Below are positions 36,701-51,700 of a stretch of DNA of 64,000 nt, piece after piece. Positions within the stretch are counted from its first letter, which is position 1. Each line of letters begins with the position of its first letter. Made by a program: the position numbers and the translations under genes. The DNA comes from Pipra filicauda (Eukaryota; Chordata; Aves; Passeriformes; Pipridae), in contig NW_024104413.1 in NCBI RefSeq assembly GCF_003945595.2, forward strand, positions 708,001 through 772,000, read 5' to 3'. Under the pieces are notes generated by a model. The model did not search any database. It saw nothing but the letters and a program-made list of their open reading frames with translations, and was not told where the DNA came from.

Positions 36701-39700
36701 CCGTACAGGCTCGCTCTTTGACAGGCTGTGAGCAACGTGTCCAGTTTGAAACAAATGGAAAAAACCCAACAACCAAGGAGCAGTGAATACTAGGCAGGTC
36801 ACGTGCTTATGTTCAGGTTTATCTGGTGCTTTTCAGGTGCATCCCACAGCAGGTCATAGGTATAGACGGGGAGTTTCCTGGAAGCGCATCTGGATCCTTC
36901 CAATGAAAAGCTGCATAGCAGTCGCATTCACAGAGGACTGCAGGTGTAAGCCTCGTGCTTTTACACACCTGCTCTTTTGGGAGTGGGAACTGGATGTAGA
37001 CACTTAACGTGTAGCACCTTGTAAAACTTCTTGCTCTGTTTGTTCTTACTTTTTTGGCCTGGACAAAAGGTGAAGTGCAGGCAGGGTAGTTTGCACATGG
37101 CTGTGTGACCTCAGGTGGAGTTACATCCTCTGCACATGGGTTGTATAACACCCTGGCAGCCCTGCCTGTACTAGAAAGCCCTGGCACGGGTGAGGTGCTT
37201 GCCACTGTTTTAAACACTTCGTTAACTAGCCTGCTTTGCTCCCTATAGTGCTTTAAAATGTGTTGGCAACTGGTAGTGTATTGGTGACTCACGGTCTAGA
37301 CCTTAACACTGGGCAGTAAACTTCAGCAGTTCACTGCTTTTGTCAGGAGCTGTGCTGGTTTCCCACTGACAAGATGCCCTATCTGGTGGGGTAAATAGAT
37401 GGAGGAGTAGAGAAGGTGTATTAATACTGAAAACGTAAATAAACTTAAGGCTGCACATCGTGCATAGAGTGAAATCTTAACCTATTATGCATGTGAGCAG
37501 TTCCTGCTGGCTCACCTATAAACTGGCAGAAAGTGGACTTGGAGGGGGCTGTCACCTTTTCTGTTTTAGTCTCACCATCTGAATTAGCACCTATCTGAAT
37601 TACTTAGGTAAGTCTACTGAATCAACGGAATTCTCAAATGCAGTGAATTGTTGTTTGGGGAAAGGATGGTGGAGGGGGATGGCTCTGAGGATGTGCTGTT
37701 GGAAGTGGCAAAGCATCTTGCAGGCCAACATCTGCATTTACTTGGCTCCTCTTTGTTGTTTCAAATCTTCTTTTGACAGTTTCTTCACAAAGAAAATTTA
37801 ACTGCTATTTCATAGCCAGTGAACTGTTCAGCATTTGCTAAAGGAATATTAGAGCTGTCTCAGGTCAATGGTGTAGTTTAGGCAGCAGCGTTCCTGATCT
37901 GTGATTTTGCTGATGATTTTTTTTATTGGCTTTTTCCCTTTTTTTTATCTGAATCTTTTATTGTCACCTTTTCATCACTTCTACTCCCAACTCTGCCAAG
38001 TGAACCTAAGCTAAACAGTAGAAATCTTTCTTCTCTTGCAGCCTTTTTTTTAAGGGCTCCACAGACCATTTTTGTGAAAAACACAGTTGTACATCTGTCT
38101 CTTTTATGTAAATACACATATAGATATATCTTCTTAGTTGTGGCCTACATCTTATCTTTTACTGAAGCAATAAAAGACTCCATTTTGAAACAGGGTATGG
38201 TGGCTACTGAGTTGTGTGCAGACCAGTTCTTATGTTTTTTTCCCCTCACTTCAGGTTGTATGAACAGCAGAAGGAGATGGATATTCTTGTAATGTATGGT
38301 ACTGTAGACAGTGAAGGAGATAAAAAACAATATTTAGAGAGAGGTTCACCTCTTCTGTAAATAAACCCAACAACAAAAAAACCCCATCATGCTTGTGATA
38401 GGGCATTTAACTTGTGTAGGTGGAGCAACTCTCAGGTAAATGTCAGGACTCTCGGTTTTGGTTCCTGCATAGGGCCTGATGGTTGAAGCATTAATCAGCC
38501 CCCCCCCCCCCCCCCCCCCCCCCCGAAATGTGTGGCTGGTGCCCACGTTTGCACACTGCAGGCTTTTATGTCCCAAAGAGCTCTGCAAAGAGGCACACAC
38601 CCACCGCTGCTCTGTTTGGTAGCTGGCACAACCACAGCCGTGCCCCTCCAGAGCTGGTCTGGCAGGACAGACCCCAGGAGAACACAGGGATCAATCACCC
38701 TTTGTCAACCAGAGGTGCCCTGTGGGTGTGCTGCATGCAGGATTTCCAGCTGCTCATTGCATCCTCTCTTAACCCAGCAAAACACTCAGTGTAGGCTAAA
38801 TTTCTTGGCCGGTGGTTCCTGTGCTGTCCCTGTGCGTGCTCACCGGAGCTGCCGTGAGCTCTGCTGCAGCAGTGAATGGGCCAGTTCCAGTGATTGTGTT
38901 CATCTTCGTGTCTAATTGCCAGAAATGTCAAGGATTTCATGCTATAGGGATGAATCCAGACCTCTCTTCCAGAGTTCCCTGCAAACAGTGTCTTTGTGCC
39001 TTTGACAGGCCCACTGGGCGTGTTTGGGGACAATGGTACCCTCCTGAACTTCTGTTTCCCATGTATGTTCATAAACATTGGTGGATTTGGCAGTAGTGTT
39101 TGTCAATTTTTGTAAACATCGGGGTGGAGGAAAAGTTTGATCTCTTTCTCTGTAGACATGTAGTAGAAAATAAAAAACAATTTCCCCTTATTGTAGTCAA
39201 ATGGCAAAGGCAGTAAAACACGGCAAACCAAGCCCTCCCTGCCCTGTTTATATAGCATGAATATGTGTAAAACACTTTCAGTGTTGCTGCATTGGTCAAC
39301 AGCACTTAGGAATACACACATTACTTGATTATGGCTCACTTGATGCAACAAGTTTAAAAAAAATCACGTAGAGAATTCCTAGGCTTTTCAGAAAAAGACA
39401 GCAGGTAGTAAGTGACGTAATTGATGTCTTGGTACCAACACTGAGATGCTTTTTGTGAGAGTGGATTAGCATCAGTGCTGAGCCTTGTAAGCATTTCAGT
39501 TTTACCTGCAGAGGGGCAGTTCACTGAAGTGCTTGCAGGATCAGGAGCTGCACTGGCTTGCGGGTTTGTTCACTGGGTGTTTGTTTGCCTGAGCTTCGCT
39601 TTCTTTTTCCCCCCTCTATGGATGGAGTGATGCTTTGTCATCAGTAACACCCAGGTAGAGCCGCAGCATCCAGCTGCACGTGTGTGTGCAGGGAGAGGCA

Positions 39701-42700
39701 GGACAGCTCTCCACCAGGCAGCGTTTCTGCGGGAAGGCTTTCTCCTGTTGGGATGTCATTGCTTGCTGGAGGGACTGTGCACCTACCCCTCCAAAAACGC
39801 CAAGAAACTGTGCACTCACCCTTCCTTGAAGCCCCCTCGGTCAGCTGCAGGCTGGGGCTGCAGCACGCTGGAGCAGAGCTGCTCTGACATCATCTGCCTG
39901 CCCTAAAAGCTGCCACCGCCTCTGGATCTTTTGATCCTTACGTGCTGGGCATGCATTCGGTGGGACAAAACTGAAAAGTCTGGAAAATTGCTTGTTTTGA
40001 AATGGTGACAGTAACTTCATTTTAGGGATGTTTTTAATCTTGAGCTGTACAAATAAATAAAATTAGTATTTTCAGCTGAATCAGTAAAAAAAAAAAATCC
40101 TTCAAGAATTTAGGGCTGCCTTCTAATGGCAAAAAACCTGAGGCATTGGTTGGGGAAAAAAAATCTCCAATCCTAGTAGATTGGAAGAGGATAGTATACT
40201 GCTGTGGTCAGTAGAGACAGTGATATTTTTGGTTTCTTTTTCTGTTTGTAGACTCAGAAGAATTAAGAGGATTCCTCTTTTTTTGTCATTAAGATGTCAA
40301 CAACAACAACAGCAGTGATTAGCTGCTGATTTTTCTTTCTGCTGCTCTGTGGGCTTGAAAGCTGGCTTTTTGGGTGCTTTTTGCTCTTACCTGCTACCAT
40401 TTAGATCTTCTAACTCTTTCTGCCCCCTCATAATTTTTCTTTACAGATAAAAATCTTGTGGGCTGTTTTTATTGCTAACTTGCTCGTTTTTTTATGTTCC
40501 TTTCTGTCTCTGAGTGTATTGAACACAAAAAAATGCAAATTTATTGTAATTCCTCCCCAAGCCCACAGTTTACTCATGGAAATTAAGTTGATACCTTGAA
40601 GTATCTAAGGGATGTAAAAGTGAACCAATTTAATAGCAAAGCTGTTTCATAATCCATATAAATGCATGTTTTAGAGAACTCTTTTGTGACTTATGCAGAT
40701 GTAGGCTTTTAAATATTCTAAAACTTGGTTTATCTATCCTTTTCTCTAATATTTCTTTTCTCTTTTTAATAGGTCATCACACAACGAACTAGAAAAACAT
40801 AGGTAAGTCTTGAAAAAAAAACTAATTAAAAGATGTATGGTTGACATTCAGGTTACCATGTTTTTTGAAGGATATTTTGCTGAAATTGTTTTGATTCAGC
40901 ACTGAGTAGGTTATTAAGTTGTTTTGGATTCTTTTATCAACTAAAATCTGATAGGTATAGTATTATTTGGCTTTTTTTTTCCTGTTTGGTGTGCTCTTCT
41001 TGAAACACCCCTGATAATTAGCTTTGGACTGATTAATGCTGTAACTGGATAACCGAATTGCTACTAACAAAGAATCTGATTGCAGCAACTGTTTGCTAGA
41101 GGTGTTAAATGCTATAAGTACAAAGTATTTTGTGACTAAGGTGAATGATTTTCGGGAACAATGTGTCACACAGGGTTATTCTATGTTTGTTTTTTTTTTA
41201 AAGTATGCCTAAAGTGCAGTTAATTTTCATCTTGCATGTAAGTACCTACAGATATGTTTTTCCCCTCCGTCTGCTTCCTTGCTGGTGCGTGTCCTGTCCG
41301 GAGAGCTGTGTGTGATAGAAATGGGCACCTCCTGAGCTGCAGCCCTGGTCTGGTGTATCCAGCGCTGGGAAAATCTGGACTTATCCGGGACAGACATTAG
41401 ACCCTGCAGACCTGAGATGTATAGAACTCAGGTTTTGGAGGCAGTGTTCCCTGTCCATTGTATCATGTCAGAGTTTGTTTGCAGATGGGCCTTTGAGCTG
41501 TTTGAAGTCTCTGGGGCGCACACAGAGAGCTCTGAGAGCAAACAGTGCCTGTCTTGGCTCTGCCTTTCGGTTCCCTCACTGCAGGATTGCTGCCTTTCAC
41601 TTACCGTTCAGGCAGCAGGGTAAACTCTCCTTCGGGTAGTTTTCTGTTCATTTTGTGTAGCTTGTGGTCTTTCGGGTTTCGTGCATCCAGAGAAAGCAAG
41701 GGTGGTGTGTGTGAATATGATTTAAACTATTTGCATGCATCTAAATACGTGAAACGTGGTTGATGGCACAACAAGATTGGACTCGTGGGGGGTTTTTCGT
41801 GTCTTGTTCTGTGGCTGCAGTTATGTAGCAGCTAGACCATCACTTCCCTTGCATGCTTACATGCTTTCCTGTAGTTTAATTGTAATATGAGTAAACTGTA
41901 GCTCTGCCTAATAGCCACGTGGTCATCCTAGAGATGAGAGGAACTGGAGAAGGCTCAAGCTCACAAACACAGACCTCAGCTGTAGAATGCAGTGCATTGG
42001 CTAAGGCAATGACATCAACTGGCAGAAGTTCTGCTGATAGAGTCTTCAGGAAAATAGCTGCATGTAAAATTCTGTCCTTTGGTCTCACTTCTTTAAAATA
42101 ATAATAAAAAAATCATCGGCCCCAACTGTGATTCTTTCTCACTCTCATTTTTTTCCATCCTCATTTTAGATACTCTGTTCCATTTCTTCCTTCCCCCCTG
42201 CTCCATATTACTGACTTGTCATCTAAACTCCATATTCTCTTTTTTTTTCTTCAGTCATTTTTATAACCCAAACATGGAGTTGCCTCTTCTTCCCTCTGCT
42301 CTGCCTTAATGTGTTTAAGCAGCACAGTAAATAAGGCACAGCAGCATTAGCAGCAGATGCAGGGCCAGAAGGAGAATCTATTAATTGTTCAATCGCTGTT
42401 CTCACTTTCAGTTCTGTGTTGTATCTTTGTAGTAGTTGGACCATATAGTATTTTCCTTGCTACCTTTTCTCTCTGCCATCTCAAGGTCAAAATAGGTAAA
42501 CTGCACAGTATGTCGTGTGATTATACAACTGATGTTTGTAACTGCTGCTGCTTGCTGTGCCTCCTGCAGTTAGACTATACTTGAAGCCAGATTTTTATTA
42601 TTCCTGGTGAGAACCTGCAAATTAGTGCGAGATCCTTGTTTGTGCAAATGGGTGTTCGTAAAAGCAAATGAGATGTGTACAGTTCTAGTTGCCTGATGTA

Positions 42701-45700
42701 TTGGCGTGAAGGACTCCTGCAATTTTTATTTCCCTTTTTTTTAACAACCCCCTCCTCCAGCGCTGTGGGTGTATGAGCAGATAATAACCGATCATAGTGT
42801 TTTTCACGGTGTTTCACTAAAATTACATTAAAATCTATCAAGTGTCTTGCAAAGTTTAATGAAAGACTCACAGCCGTAGTGTGTCCCTGTAGCAGCTGGT
42901 CCTTTCGGCGGAGCCTGTCCTCCTTCCCCAGCACAGCCCTGCCCTGTCAGCTGGGAAGCACTGGATGTTGATTTTGGAGGTGTATCCTTTCCAGGACCAG
43001 TGCCTTTGACTCACCACTGCCGTGATGCTTCTCTGGCGAGACACACTGGGTTATCTCACAGGAGCCTGTCGAGGAGGAGCGGAGAAGATGGCCGTGCTCA
43101 TCCTCCTCCTTACCCAGTCCCTCCCGTGGTGTCTGTGGGCTGGACTCGGTGCTGGAGGGCAGGGAAATGGCTTCCTCATTTACAGGGCCGTTGTGTCCTG
43201 CATGAGGATGGCCAGAGCTGCCACTGACTGGAAAGCCATGGTAGCCTTGTACTGTGTGTGGTGCTGTTGCAGGTTCTGCACTGGCGTTGCACATCAGAGG
43301 TTTTACCGGTGGATTTGACGTCGGTGGGAATGGCAGTGGTTGTTGATCTCTGCGTGTGCCGGCTTGGCCGTTCTCTGTGTGTTTTTGAAGAGATGCTCAG
43401 AGGAAGACAAATGGAAGTAGAGACATAATTCCAAGAAAAAAATCTTGTTATATGTTAGAATTCAGATTACAATTATGGTAAAGTGTTTGTCAGCAATACA
43501 TCCTTTTTTTCTGCTTTAAGTCTCCCTAAAATACCCTGCTCAGAAATTCAGTGTGTGCTCCTTATAGTGAAACACTGTAAGGATTTACCCTCTAATGGCA
43601 GTCTTATTTTGGTCCTGTGTGATCAACATTTACATCTTGGAGCCATGAAACAGGAATCCCCTTAAATAAAAAGTAGAAAGGCAGGAAATCTTCTATCCTA
43701 AGGACAGATGAGGTCCTAGGAGATATTTTAATAATTACAGACAGGTTACAGTGGCACTTGGATGTAACTAGTTGCTAATGACAAATATATACATGTATAT
43801 TCATTTATATATTTTTTGTTGTTTCCAGCCAGGCCATTATGTCTGTAGGCTTTCACAGAGCAATGTAAACTGTAAGTAAATTAGTAGTCAGACTTATTGC
43901 AAGGAAATTTTTAAATTGACCTGACCTGACAATTGTATAAAGGAATTCAGCTTTCATAGTGTAAAAAACCCGCAAGAATTCGTGAAAGCCATAAGCTTCT
44001 TAAAAAGACACAGCATAATCTCATTTATTTGCATCACTTTATACTAGTTCTACATTAGAAGGTAAAAGCCAAGGTGTATCCCCCTGAAGACTGTGCTGAG
44101 ATCTCCACAATGCTCTGCCCTCAGCTGTTCACATCTGGACTTGTCCCCCCCAGCTCGTGCAAGCCCATGGGAGGGAGAAGGAGCAGCACCTCCCCGTCGT
44201 GGTCCATCCTTTTTTGTTGGAAGCAGATGGAGCCCTGACAAAGGATACTGGGATCAACCCATCAGAGTTATTCAATCCTGCCTGGTCATGAGGAGCTCTG
44301 CTGCAGGAGGAATGCAAGAATTCTTGCCCTTTCCCTGGCAAAGTCTTTGAAAACAGCTTGTGAAACTTGATGATTTTAAAGAACAGCTTTTAAGAATTAG
44401 TGAGGAAATGAATAAAAACGTGCCTTGAAATTGGCAAGCCACGTGCTGATGTCCCCAAACTGGCACCACGTGAGCTGAACAAGTGCTGTCTGACCCTGGG
44501 ATGGCTGGATCTAGGGCCCAGGTCCCCAGGCTTAGGTTTGACAAAAGCTGACAAGCTGAGCCCTATGGAGGTAAAAGCCAGGCATTGCTGTTGGCAGAGG
44601 TGTACTCTAGAGGCATTTCCCTGCTTTCCTGTGGAAGGTGCTCCAAGAAGTGGAAGTGCATAAGTGTTTAGCTCCATCACTGGGTATCAGGTGGGACAGG
44701 GAGCAGTTCCCTCTTGTTCAGGGCTCACTAGTTTATAGTGCAGAAAGCTGAGACTGCTGTGGAGGTGGCCTGCATCAGTTGAGGGAAACAGCCCTGAATT
44801 TTTAGATGTGCAAGACTAGGATGGGGAATACATGAAACAATGTGATTTGCAAAACCTTACAGAAGAAAAGAAAAATGCTTGCTTTCTTCCCAAAGGAGCC
44901 TAATGTATGCATTGATTAGAGTGCTGATCAGGGGGAGACTGAAAATGTTGCCATGTGCAGAGAAGGTAATGCCGACCTGAGGTTTGGGTAGTGCTATGTG
45001 TAGTCCTAAAACGTAGAATCTTGCCAGAAAAAGCTTTTTCTACTACATCATCATGTGTATGAAATGGATATCTGTATATAAACATAGGTTTTGATGAGCA
45101 GTATATATTTTGATGAGAGCCTTACAATGTGCAACATTAGCTGATACAGTAAATAGAACAGGTGCCTCTGAAGTTAAGTTCTAATAGGTAGTTTTCTCAT
45201 GAAGGAAGTGCAAGTGCAGGAGCACAGTTACATTCAATTTCACCCACCAGAGTTACTTCGAGTTTAAAGTTTACATAAGCTGAGAGTATGTCTTGAAATT
45301 CTCTCTGTGGTGCTTCGTGCTAGTAAACTGCAGAGTTAATGAAAAACATGTAATTGGCAGTTGCTGATAAACCTGGAAGTTTGGAAACAGAACCGAAAGG
45401 TCACTGAAATAATAGCATACCAAAACAATACTTAATGTTTATTTTTGTTATGGGCTGCCTTTTCAAAATCATAAATTACCATTGTGGTCAGCACGGTTAT
45501 GCAGCATAAAGATGTAACTGCATTGATCCGTCACTCTGAATGGCTGTGGTGCCACCACTAACTGAGGAGACCCCCAAACTGGTGGTGGAGGTAAAGTCCT
45601 TCCAGGGAAGGATCACCCAGTATGTGTCTCACTGCTGTGCTTCCATCGTGAGTTTAACTCTGGTCACACACTGGTGCTGCTGGGCCCTGCTTCCTGCCGG

Positions 45701-48700
45701 CACAGCAGGAGGGGAGAAGCTTCCTGACCCAGCTCACTGTCAGAGGCACACCCTGATGCCAGCACAGGGAGAGGGTGGGATGGCTTCTTTGAGTTACAGT
45801 ACAGAGCAGTTACAGTTCACTTCTCTGTCAGTTTAATGTTTCTCCTAAGCATCCAGTTCTGGCTGCTGTTGCCTGGAGTGCTGTGCTGGATGGGTCTTAC
45901 TGACCTGGGACAGATCTCATTGTTATAATGGGTCTATAAAAACTGCCATTTCTAGGATGTGTCCAGATTATATCTAAACCATCCAGATAATGTGGCTGCT
46001 ACATTATTGGTGGGAACCATGTCGTCTTACTGGCTGAACTTAACCTCCCTACTAGATCTGTTCTGGTTTTCTCATCGAGTAAGATGAGAACTTTTTTACA
46101 CCATCTCATTGGTGTGAAATGGTTTATTACAATTCCATTGAATTGCAATAAACATACCTTTGCACTGCTTTATCGAGGTAGTGTCTTAGGAGCATGACTT
46201 GCCTTTTGTGATCTGAAGGCCACCATGGTTTGGGCACCAACTCCTCCTGCCCAGCTATGGCTGCTTCTCTGAGGGTGCCAGCTGTAGTGGGCAGATGAAT
46301 GGTATTGACTCAGCCAGTGCAAGCCTGAATCTCAGCTTAAACCCCCTTTTACCTGTAATTTAATCTGAGGCATTTGTGTCTTAAATTTCTGTTGTGTTTT
46401 TTTTTTTTTTTTTTTTTGGAAGAGCTTGTTTAGCGAAGTCTATAAAAAACTGGACCCGCAGAACTGAAGATTTAATTCTGTGCTTTTGCTGAAATGTCCC
46501 ATGTTTCTGGGTCTGACTGATCTATGGAATTAAAGAAATTGAAAGGTTTAAAACTTTGCATTGAAATGCTGTTCTTTCCTCACCATTTCCCCATTTCTAG
46601 AGAATCAGCAAGTGTCTGGACCTGTGGCTTTTCCTGCACTACCTGCTGCAATAACTACTATAAATACTTCTGCACTGAACTGCTGTCTTTCCAGTGCACA
46701 TAGCAACTCACCTCATTATGCACTCCCAACAATAGTATCTTCCCACCTAGACTGCTGGTTTGGAAAGGAGGGGTATATTAAGCAGATGAAGCTTGGAAGT
46801 TAATCTGCTCAGGAAGTTATATTCCAGGTGTCAGAGATGTGCACATCCTCATGCTTTGGATAAAGCTTCTATTTGGCAGTGCAAAATGGGACCAAAATAA
46901 TACAGCCTTGACTCAATTGTAATGTCCTTTTTCCTGCTGAAGTTGGCTTTGAACTGTGGAGCCCAAGTGCAGTCCTGGGTCTGGGCTCCAGAAAGCTGTG
47001 TGCTTCCTGGCCAGCCCAGCAGCCAGCAGAGAGCAGATGGGCGAGGAACCAAGTGCATGCGTTTTTTTCCACTTGAATTTGTTCATGCCTCTCTCCAAAC
47101 ATAAGTCCACAGTGTGTCAGCCTCTAATGGACTATGTGAAAGGTGGTTTATGTTTTCAGCATCTGCTAATTGACCTGGCCAGTTCTTACCCAGCATGGTA
47201 GAGAGAGTGGGCTGGTCTCATATGAAGAGGAGATGGGTGGGCCGGAATTCCAGCTGCTTTCAGGATTCCACAGACAACAGCGAGGTGCTGATTCCCTGCA
47301 AATAAGGGAAGAGAAGCCTGATGGTGACTGCTGTCTTGATTGGAGGAGAAAAAAAATTTGTTGAATTAGGTATTAAAAAAAATTATTTTTTTTTTTAAGC
47401 TTGCTCAGCTACATTTGGGCAAGTGAGCTGGAACTTGATTTTTTTTGTAAAGGTATTTAGGCAGCTAATGGGCTTTAAGAAGTTGGCCTCTCAAATGAGT
47501 CTTACGTAATGCCATGGGAATCTTTGGCTGCATCCCAACCGGTCAAGTCTGTGGAAGCCCACAGACCAAAACTGGGTATACGGAAGTGGCACCTGCTGTG
47601 GTTTGAGGAAGTGGCAAATGCACCTGCAAGCCAGCAGTGCAGCTCCAGCTCTTTACGGCAAGGTTGGCTCTGCACTCAGGATTTACACCAAATCTGCAGG
47701 AGGCTGGATTACTTTCTTCCAAGTATGTCATGAGCAGTGATGTCACAGTGTCCCTGGCTGGAGCAGACAAAAAGGGATCAACCTAAGCTGGAGGAAGTGG
47801 CTGTATTCTGTGGGTTGGTTGTCCTGTCTCTTCCTCTCCCTGCCTCCATGCTGCATTGGCATCTCTAGCTCTATTTTTAGCACTCCTTTCCCTGGAGGGC
47901 CTATGCTGTTTGAGTATTGGATATGCCATGGCCTGGTCCCAAATTCAAAATGTCTCTTTCTGGATGGAACAGTGTGTACTTCCCTGTTGCAGCTCATGCC
48001 CCTTTCCTCTCATGGTCTCTGTCAGCAGACACTTGTGCTTAGATTTACCGCACAGAATTCCTTTGCAGGTCAAGTAGTTTTTAATCTGTGTTTTTTCCCC
48101 TTGGTACACATGATGGTTTAACATGTGGCAGGCTGTGGGCCTGACTCTGCCTCACACCCAGGGGATTTCAGTAGGAGCTGTGCCTGCAGCCTGAACCCTA
48201 CATCACATCCGGGCAGCTGCAGAGGATGCAGTCAAGGTTCCAGAAAGTTACTGAGCATGAACATTTAGCCAGCAGATCATATATGTGAAAAAGCATAATG
48301 CTGTTCCTTCACAGAAGTTTAATTTGAGCCTTTTTTTGGAAAAACAAAATAAACCCATCCCCCCTGCCACCTCCATGCACGGGATCCAGTTAAAACTGAC
48401 TGTTCTTGTCCTAAAGAACTGTGCAAACTACAAGAATGGATAAGATACTCCTTCTATCTGCCCCTCCCTATTTTTGGAAGGAGAGAGTTGTTTTGGGACT
48501 TCATAGAGTGCTGTGTTTTGAGATGGAAATGCATATGCCGAGCTATGTACACACCCTGCTAAACTAGAGCAGGGTGACAGGACTTGTCAAAGGATGTCAA
48601 GTGGCTAAAATGATTGTTTAATTCTAGTTTATGTTGTACAATTTTTTTTCTATACAGATTAGTGTAACTAACTGTGTAGTGTGTGGAGGTTGGCACAGCT

Positions 48701-51700
48701 GACACAGAATAGATGTGGGCTTGGATGTAGGTACATGAGGTCACATCGCAATGCTTCTGACTTGAACAACTAACAACTCTAGTTACAGGCTACATGCCCT
48801 ACATTAAGCAAGCCTATATTAGATTCTACCTTATAGTGAGAAAGCAGAAGATTTGAGTAACAGTCAAAGACTACATCTGACCATGGTAAAACGTTTCTAA
48901 AAAGCTGGAGGACTAGTGGTGAGTCCTCTTTTCCCAAATGCCGCCTTGGGATTAATGCCTGACAAATTTATCTGCTTTTCTTTCCTTGATGGTTCAATTT
49001 AGGCAAGTAAGTGAAGATACAAGGTGCTAAGTAAGGGACCTGCCTGGCATGTAATTGCTGCCAGGACTCAGCAGCTCCTATTGAAGTGAGGAATACCATC
49101 ACTGTTTGCAAATACCGGCTGCACAGACACTCTGTGTCTTACATAGCACATTAGCTGGTATTTACAAAACATAAAGGTAGCAAACCCTGTAATTCCCCCA
49201 AGAAAGCTGACTTAATCCCGATTGGTAGGTGTTGTTGTGTTGACTGCTGCAATGAACAGCATGGGTGGAGCAAGTAATTTCTGCTAGGGAAATTTGGGAG
49301 CTTGTTGTGTGTGTTTGGCTAGAAGCAGTTATTGGGTGTAGGTGCTAAGAGGTGTTTAAAATAGACTGCTGGGTGCCTTGGTTCCCACTGCCTGACTTTA
49401 CATACTCACATGACGAGTGGGTCCAAACTTCCGGCTCTTTCTTCCATTGCCAGATAGTCTCAGGACACTGCACTTAAGAAATCTGGGCTGAGTTTTGTGG
49501 GAAAGAAGAAGGAGGAAAGGGAGAAGAGTTTTGAAAAGCTGTTCCATACCTTAGCATCCCCAAATGGATCATTTTCAGATTCTAATCAACTGCACCCTGT
49601 CTGACTCGGGGACCACCAGCTTTGTACAGTTCAGTGGAAAGGGAAATAGGATGGAAATTAAATTATAAACAAGGCACTATCTGTGCTGTGGCAAGCTATA
49701 TCTAAACTTTGGGGCAGGACTGTCAGATATCTGCAAGTGACCACTGTCCCATGATGCTGTATTTTGTTGCTCTTTGGCAGGGGGAAGTAAATGTTGCTCA
49801 TCTTTCAATTCATCTGAAAGTAAGAATACCCATTGCAGTCTTGGAAGAGACCATCTTTAATTACAGTCAGTGCATTTAATCCTTCCCCTAAATTTGTTTA
49901 TATATACACCTCACTGTCTTCTATTCATCTCTAATTACAAGGTTTAGATGAGGGAGTTGGAGACATACAGCAAGACATTTGGGGACATGTATTATTAATT
50001 ACTTCAGTGTGATTGCTTTTCTTCTCTTCATTTGGCATTCTCACTTGGGGTCTGAACCAGCCTTCAGTTGGCTGGAACAGTCACCCTGCTGTTGTCTCAG
50101 GGCACCTCAACTGTTTTGCTGGAGCACATCTCCAGTATCTACATTTGTAAAAGACAGCAGTGCCCAACCATCTCCTTCCTCCCCAAAAGCCACTAAACTT
50201 CACTTGTGTGTGCTCAAGCTGCCATCATTAGCTGCTCTCTCTAAGATGGCCACAAAGCTTTGGTGGGCACATGTACTGAGGAAGTAATAGCAAAAGCAAA
50301 AATGGAAGTAACACACAGCGCTGAATATCTCTTTTTGATAGTTTCCTGCTCAGAGCTTAAAACTTCCTACCTCTGAGAATGAGAAAGTGATTGTTTAGGT
50401 GCTGGAGAGAGTTGCCTTAACTCTGATTAGGTTTTAAAACAGTGGTGTAAATTGCTGTTGTTTCTTTTGCAGCCTCGTGCACACGGAAATGTGGAGTCCC
50501 TACAGCATTTGTCAGGCTAGTTAAATTGGATGCTTGTATTTACTTGGTATTTGGATATGGGGGTACAACAGACAATAAAACCACAGTCACAGGTATCCAG
50601 TGTTGCAGATATTAGTGCTTCACACTCGTTTAACTTGATGCAGGAAAAGGTTGCTTAATTCTGGCTGTCTGCAATCCCAAGGCCTTGTGCTCAGTGTGTG
50701 ACAGCAATGCATGTTTTTAATTTAGCTAAAATAATTCAACTTGACTTGCCTCTCCTTTAATTTGGCATCATACAGTGGTGGTGTAAGAAAAAATATCTTG
50801 AACACATTTCTCCCCTCATTTGACATACGTATAAAATAACCAGGTCTATAGGGAGGCTTAAAATTAGGCAGAAAAAAGCTCACTAGGCCCAGTACTGTGC
50901 TCTCTTGGCTTAGTGCTGTGCTGCAGCTCAACTTCTCTAGGCTTATTTAAGCATTGTAGTCTCTCTCCCCCCTCCTTTTTTTTTTTAAGATCCTTCCTGT
51001 TGGCAGCTGTCCTGAGACACGATGTTCTTGCTTAGCATTTTGATGTGGGGAAACAGTTCTGATAATTAAAGCCGGTTTCAAGCCATGAGCTGATTTGTAA
51101 GCAGTGACTTGCTCTGGGGTGTTGTCAGTCGATAAAACGTGTAGCTTGTGTGTATAGAGCCAGTCTACACCTTGTGCCTTAAACTCCATGTGAGAGGGAC
51201 AGACACGCTCTCAGGAGCCGCTTCTGGATGAGACAGACTGCATCCTCTTCAACCACCTGTTGGTGAATGGTTAATTTGTGGAAAATTATCATTATCATCC
51301 TTTTCCCCTCTGTGTGTTAACCTGGTGCAAACCTGTTGTTGTTACGCAGCTTTTCCTTGTTTAAATAAATGCAGTTCTCTTTGACCCACTCTGCAGTCCT
51401 CAACAAATTCCTTGCAAGAGTACTGTGAAAGGTGGCAAATGCAAACACACCTGTAGCAGAACTGCAGACCCACAGTGTGGGTTTGGATGTGCTGTGGAAA
51501 TTTGCTTTGTGGTGTTCCACTGCCAGCAAGGGCCAAAGCGTTACTGCTCTCATGTAAATGGTTGCAAGTCCTAATCCACTCTTGGGGTTTCTGTGGGCAG
51601 CGGGTGTAAGTACGTGTGTGCCTCCATGTAACTTCAAGTGGGAATTAGAACTGCTTGATCCTGTAGTGGCATGATCTTGTGATGGCACTTTCCTTATCTA

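Larger units (their letters stand above)
31474..40772 (+). other. MXD4: MXD4 intron 2 (about 9.3 kb)
   Basis: GT/AG intron. The first kilobase carries a second GC-rich island (listed separately). The remainder is moderately AT-rich unique-looking sequence with a T-rich tract at 36183-36227 and a run of 26 C at 38499-38524. No additional coding exon or transposon was recognised. Confidence 0.9.

Noticed and set aside
42947..43318. Opposed 98- and 115-codon frames in intron 3
   Set aside because: No family motif; both strands open, located inside an intron with no splice context supporting an exon.
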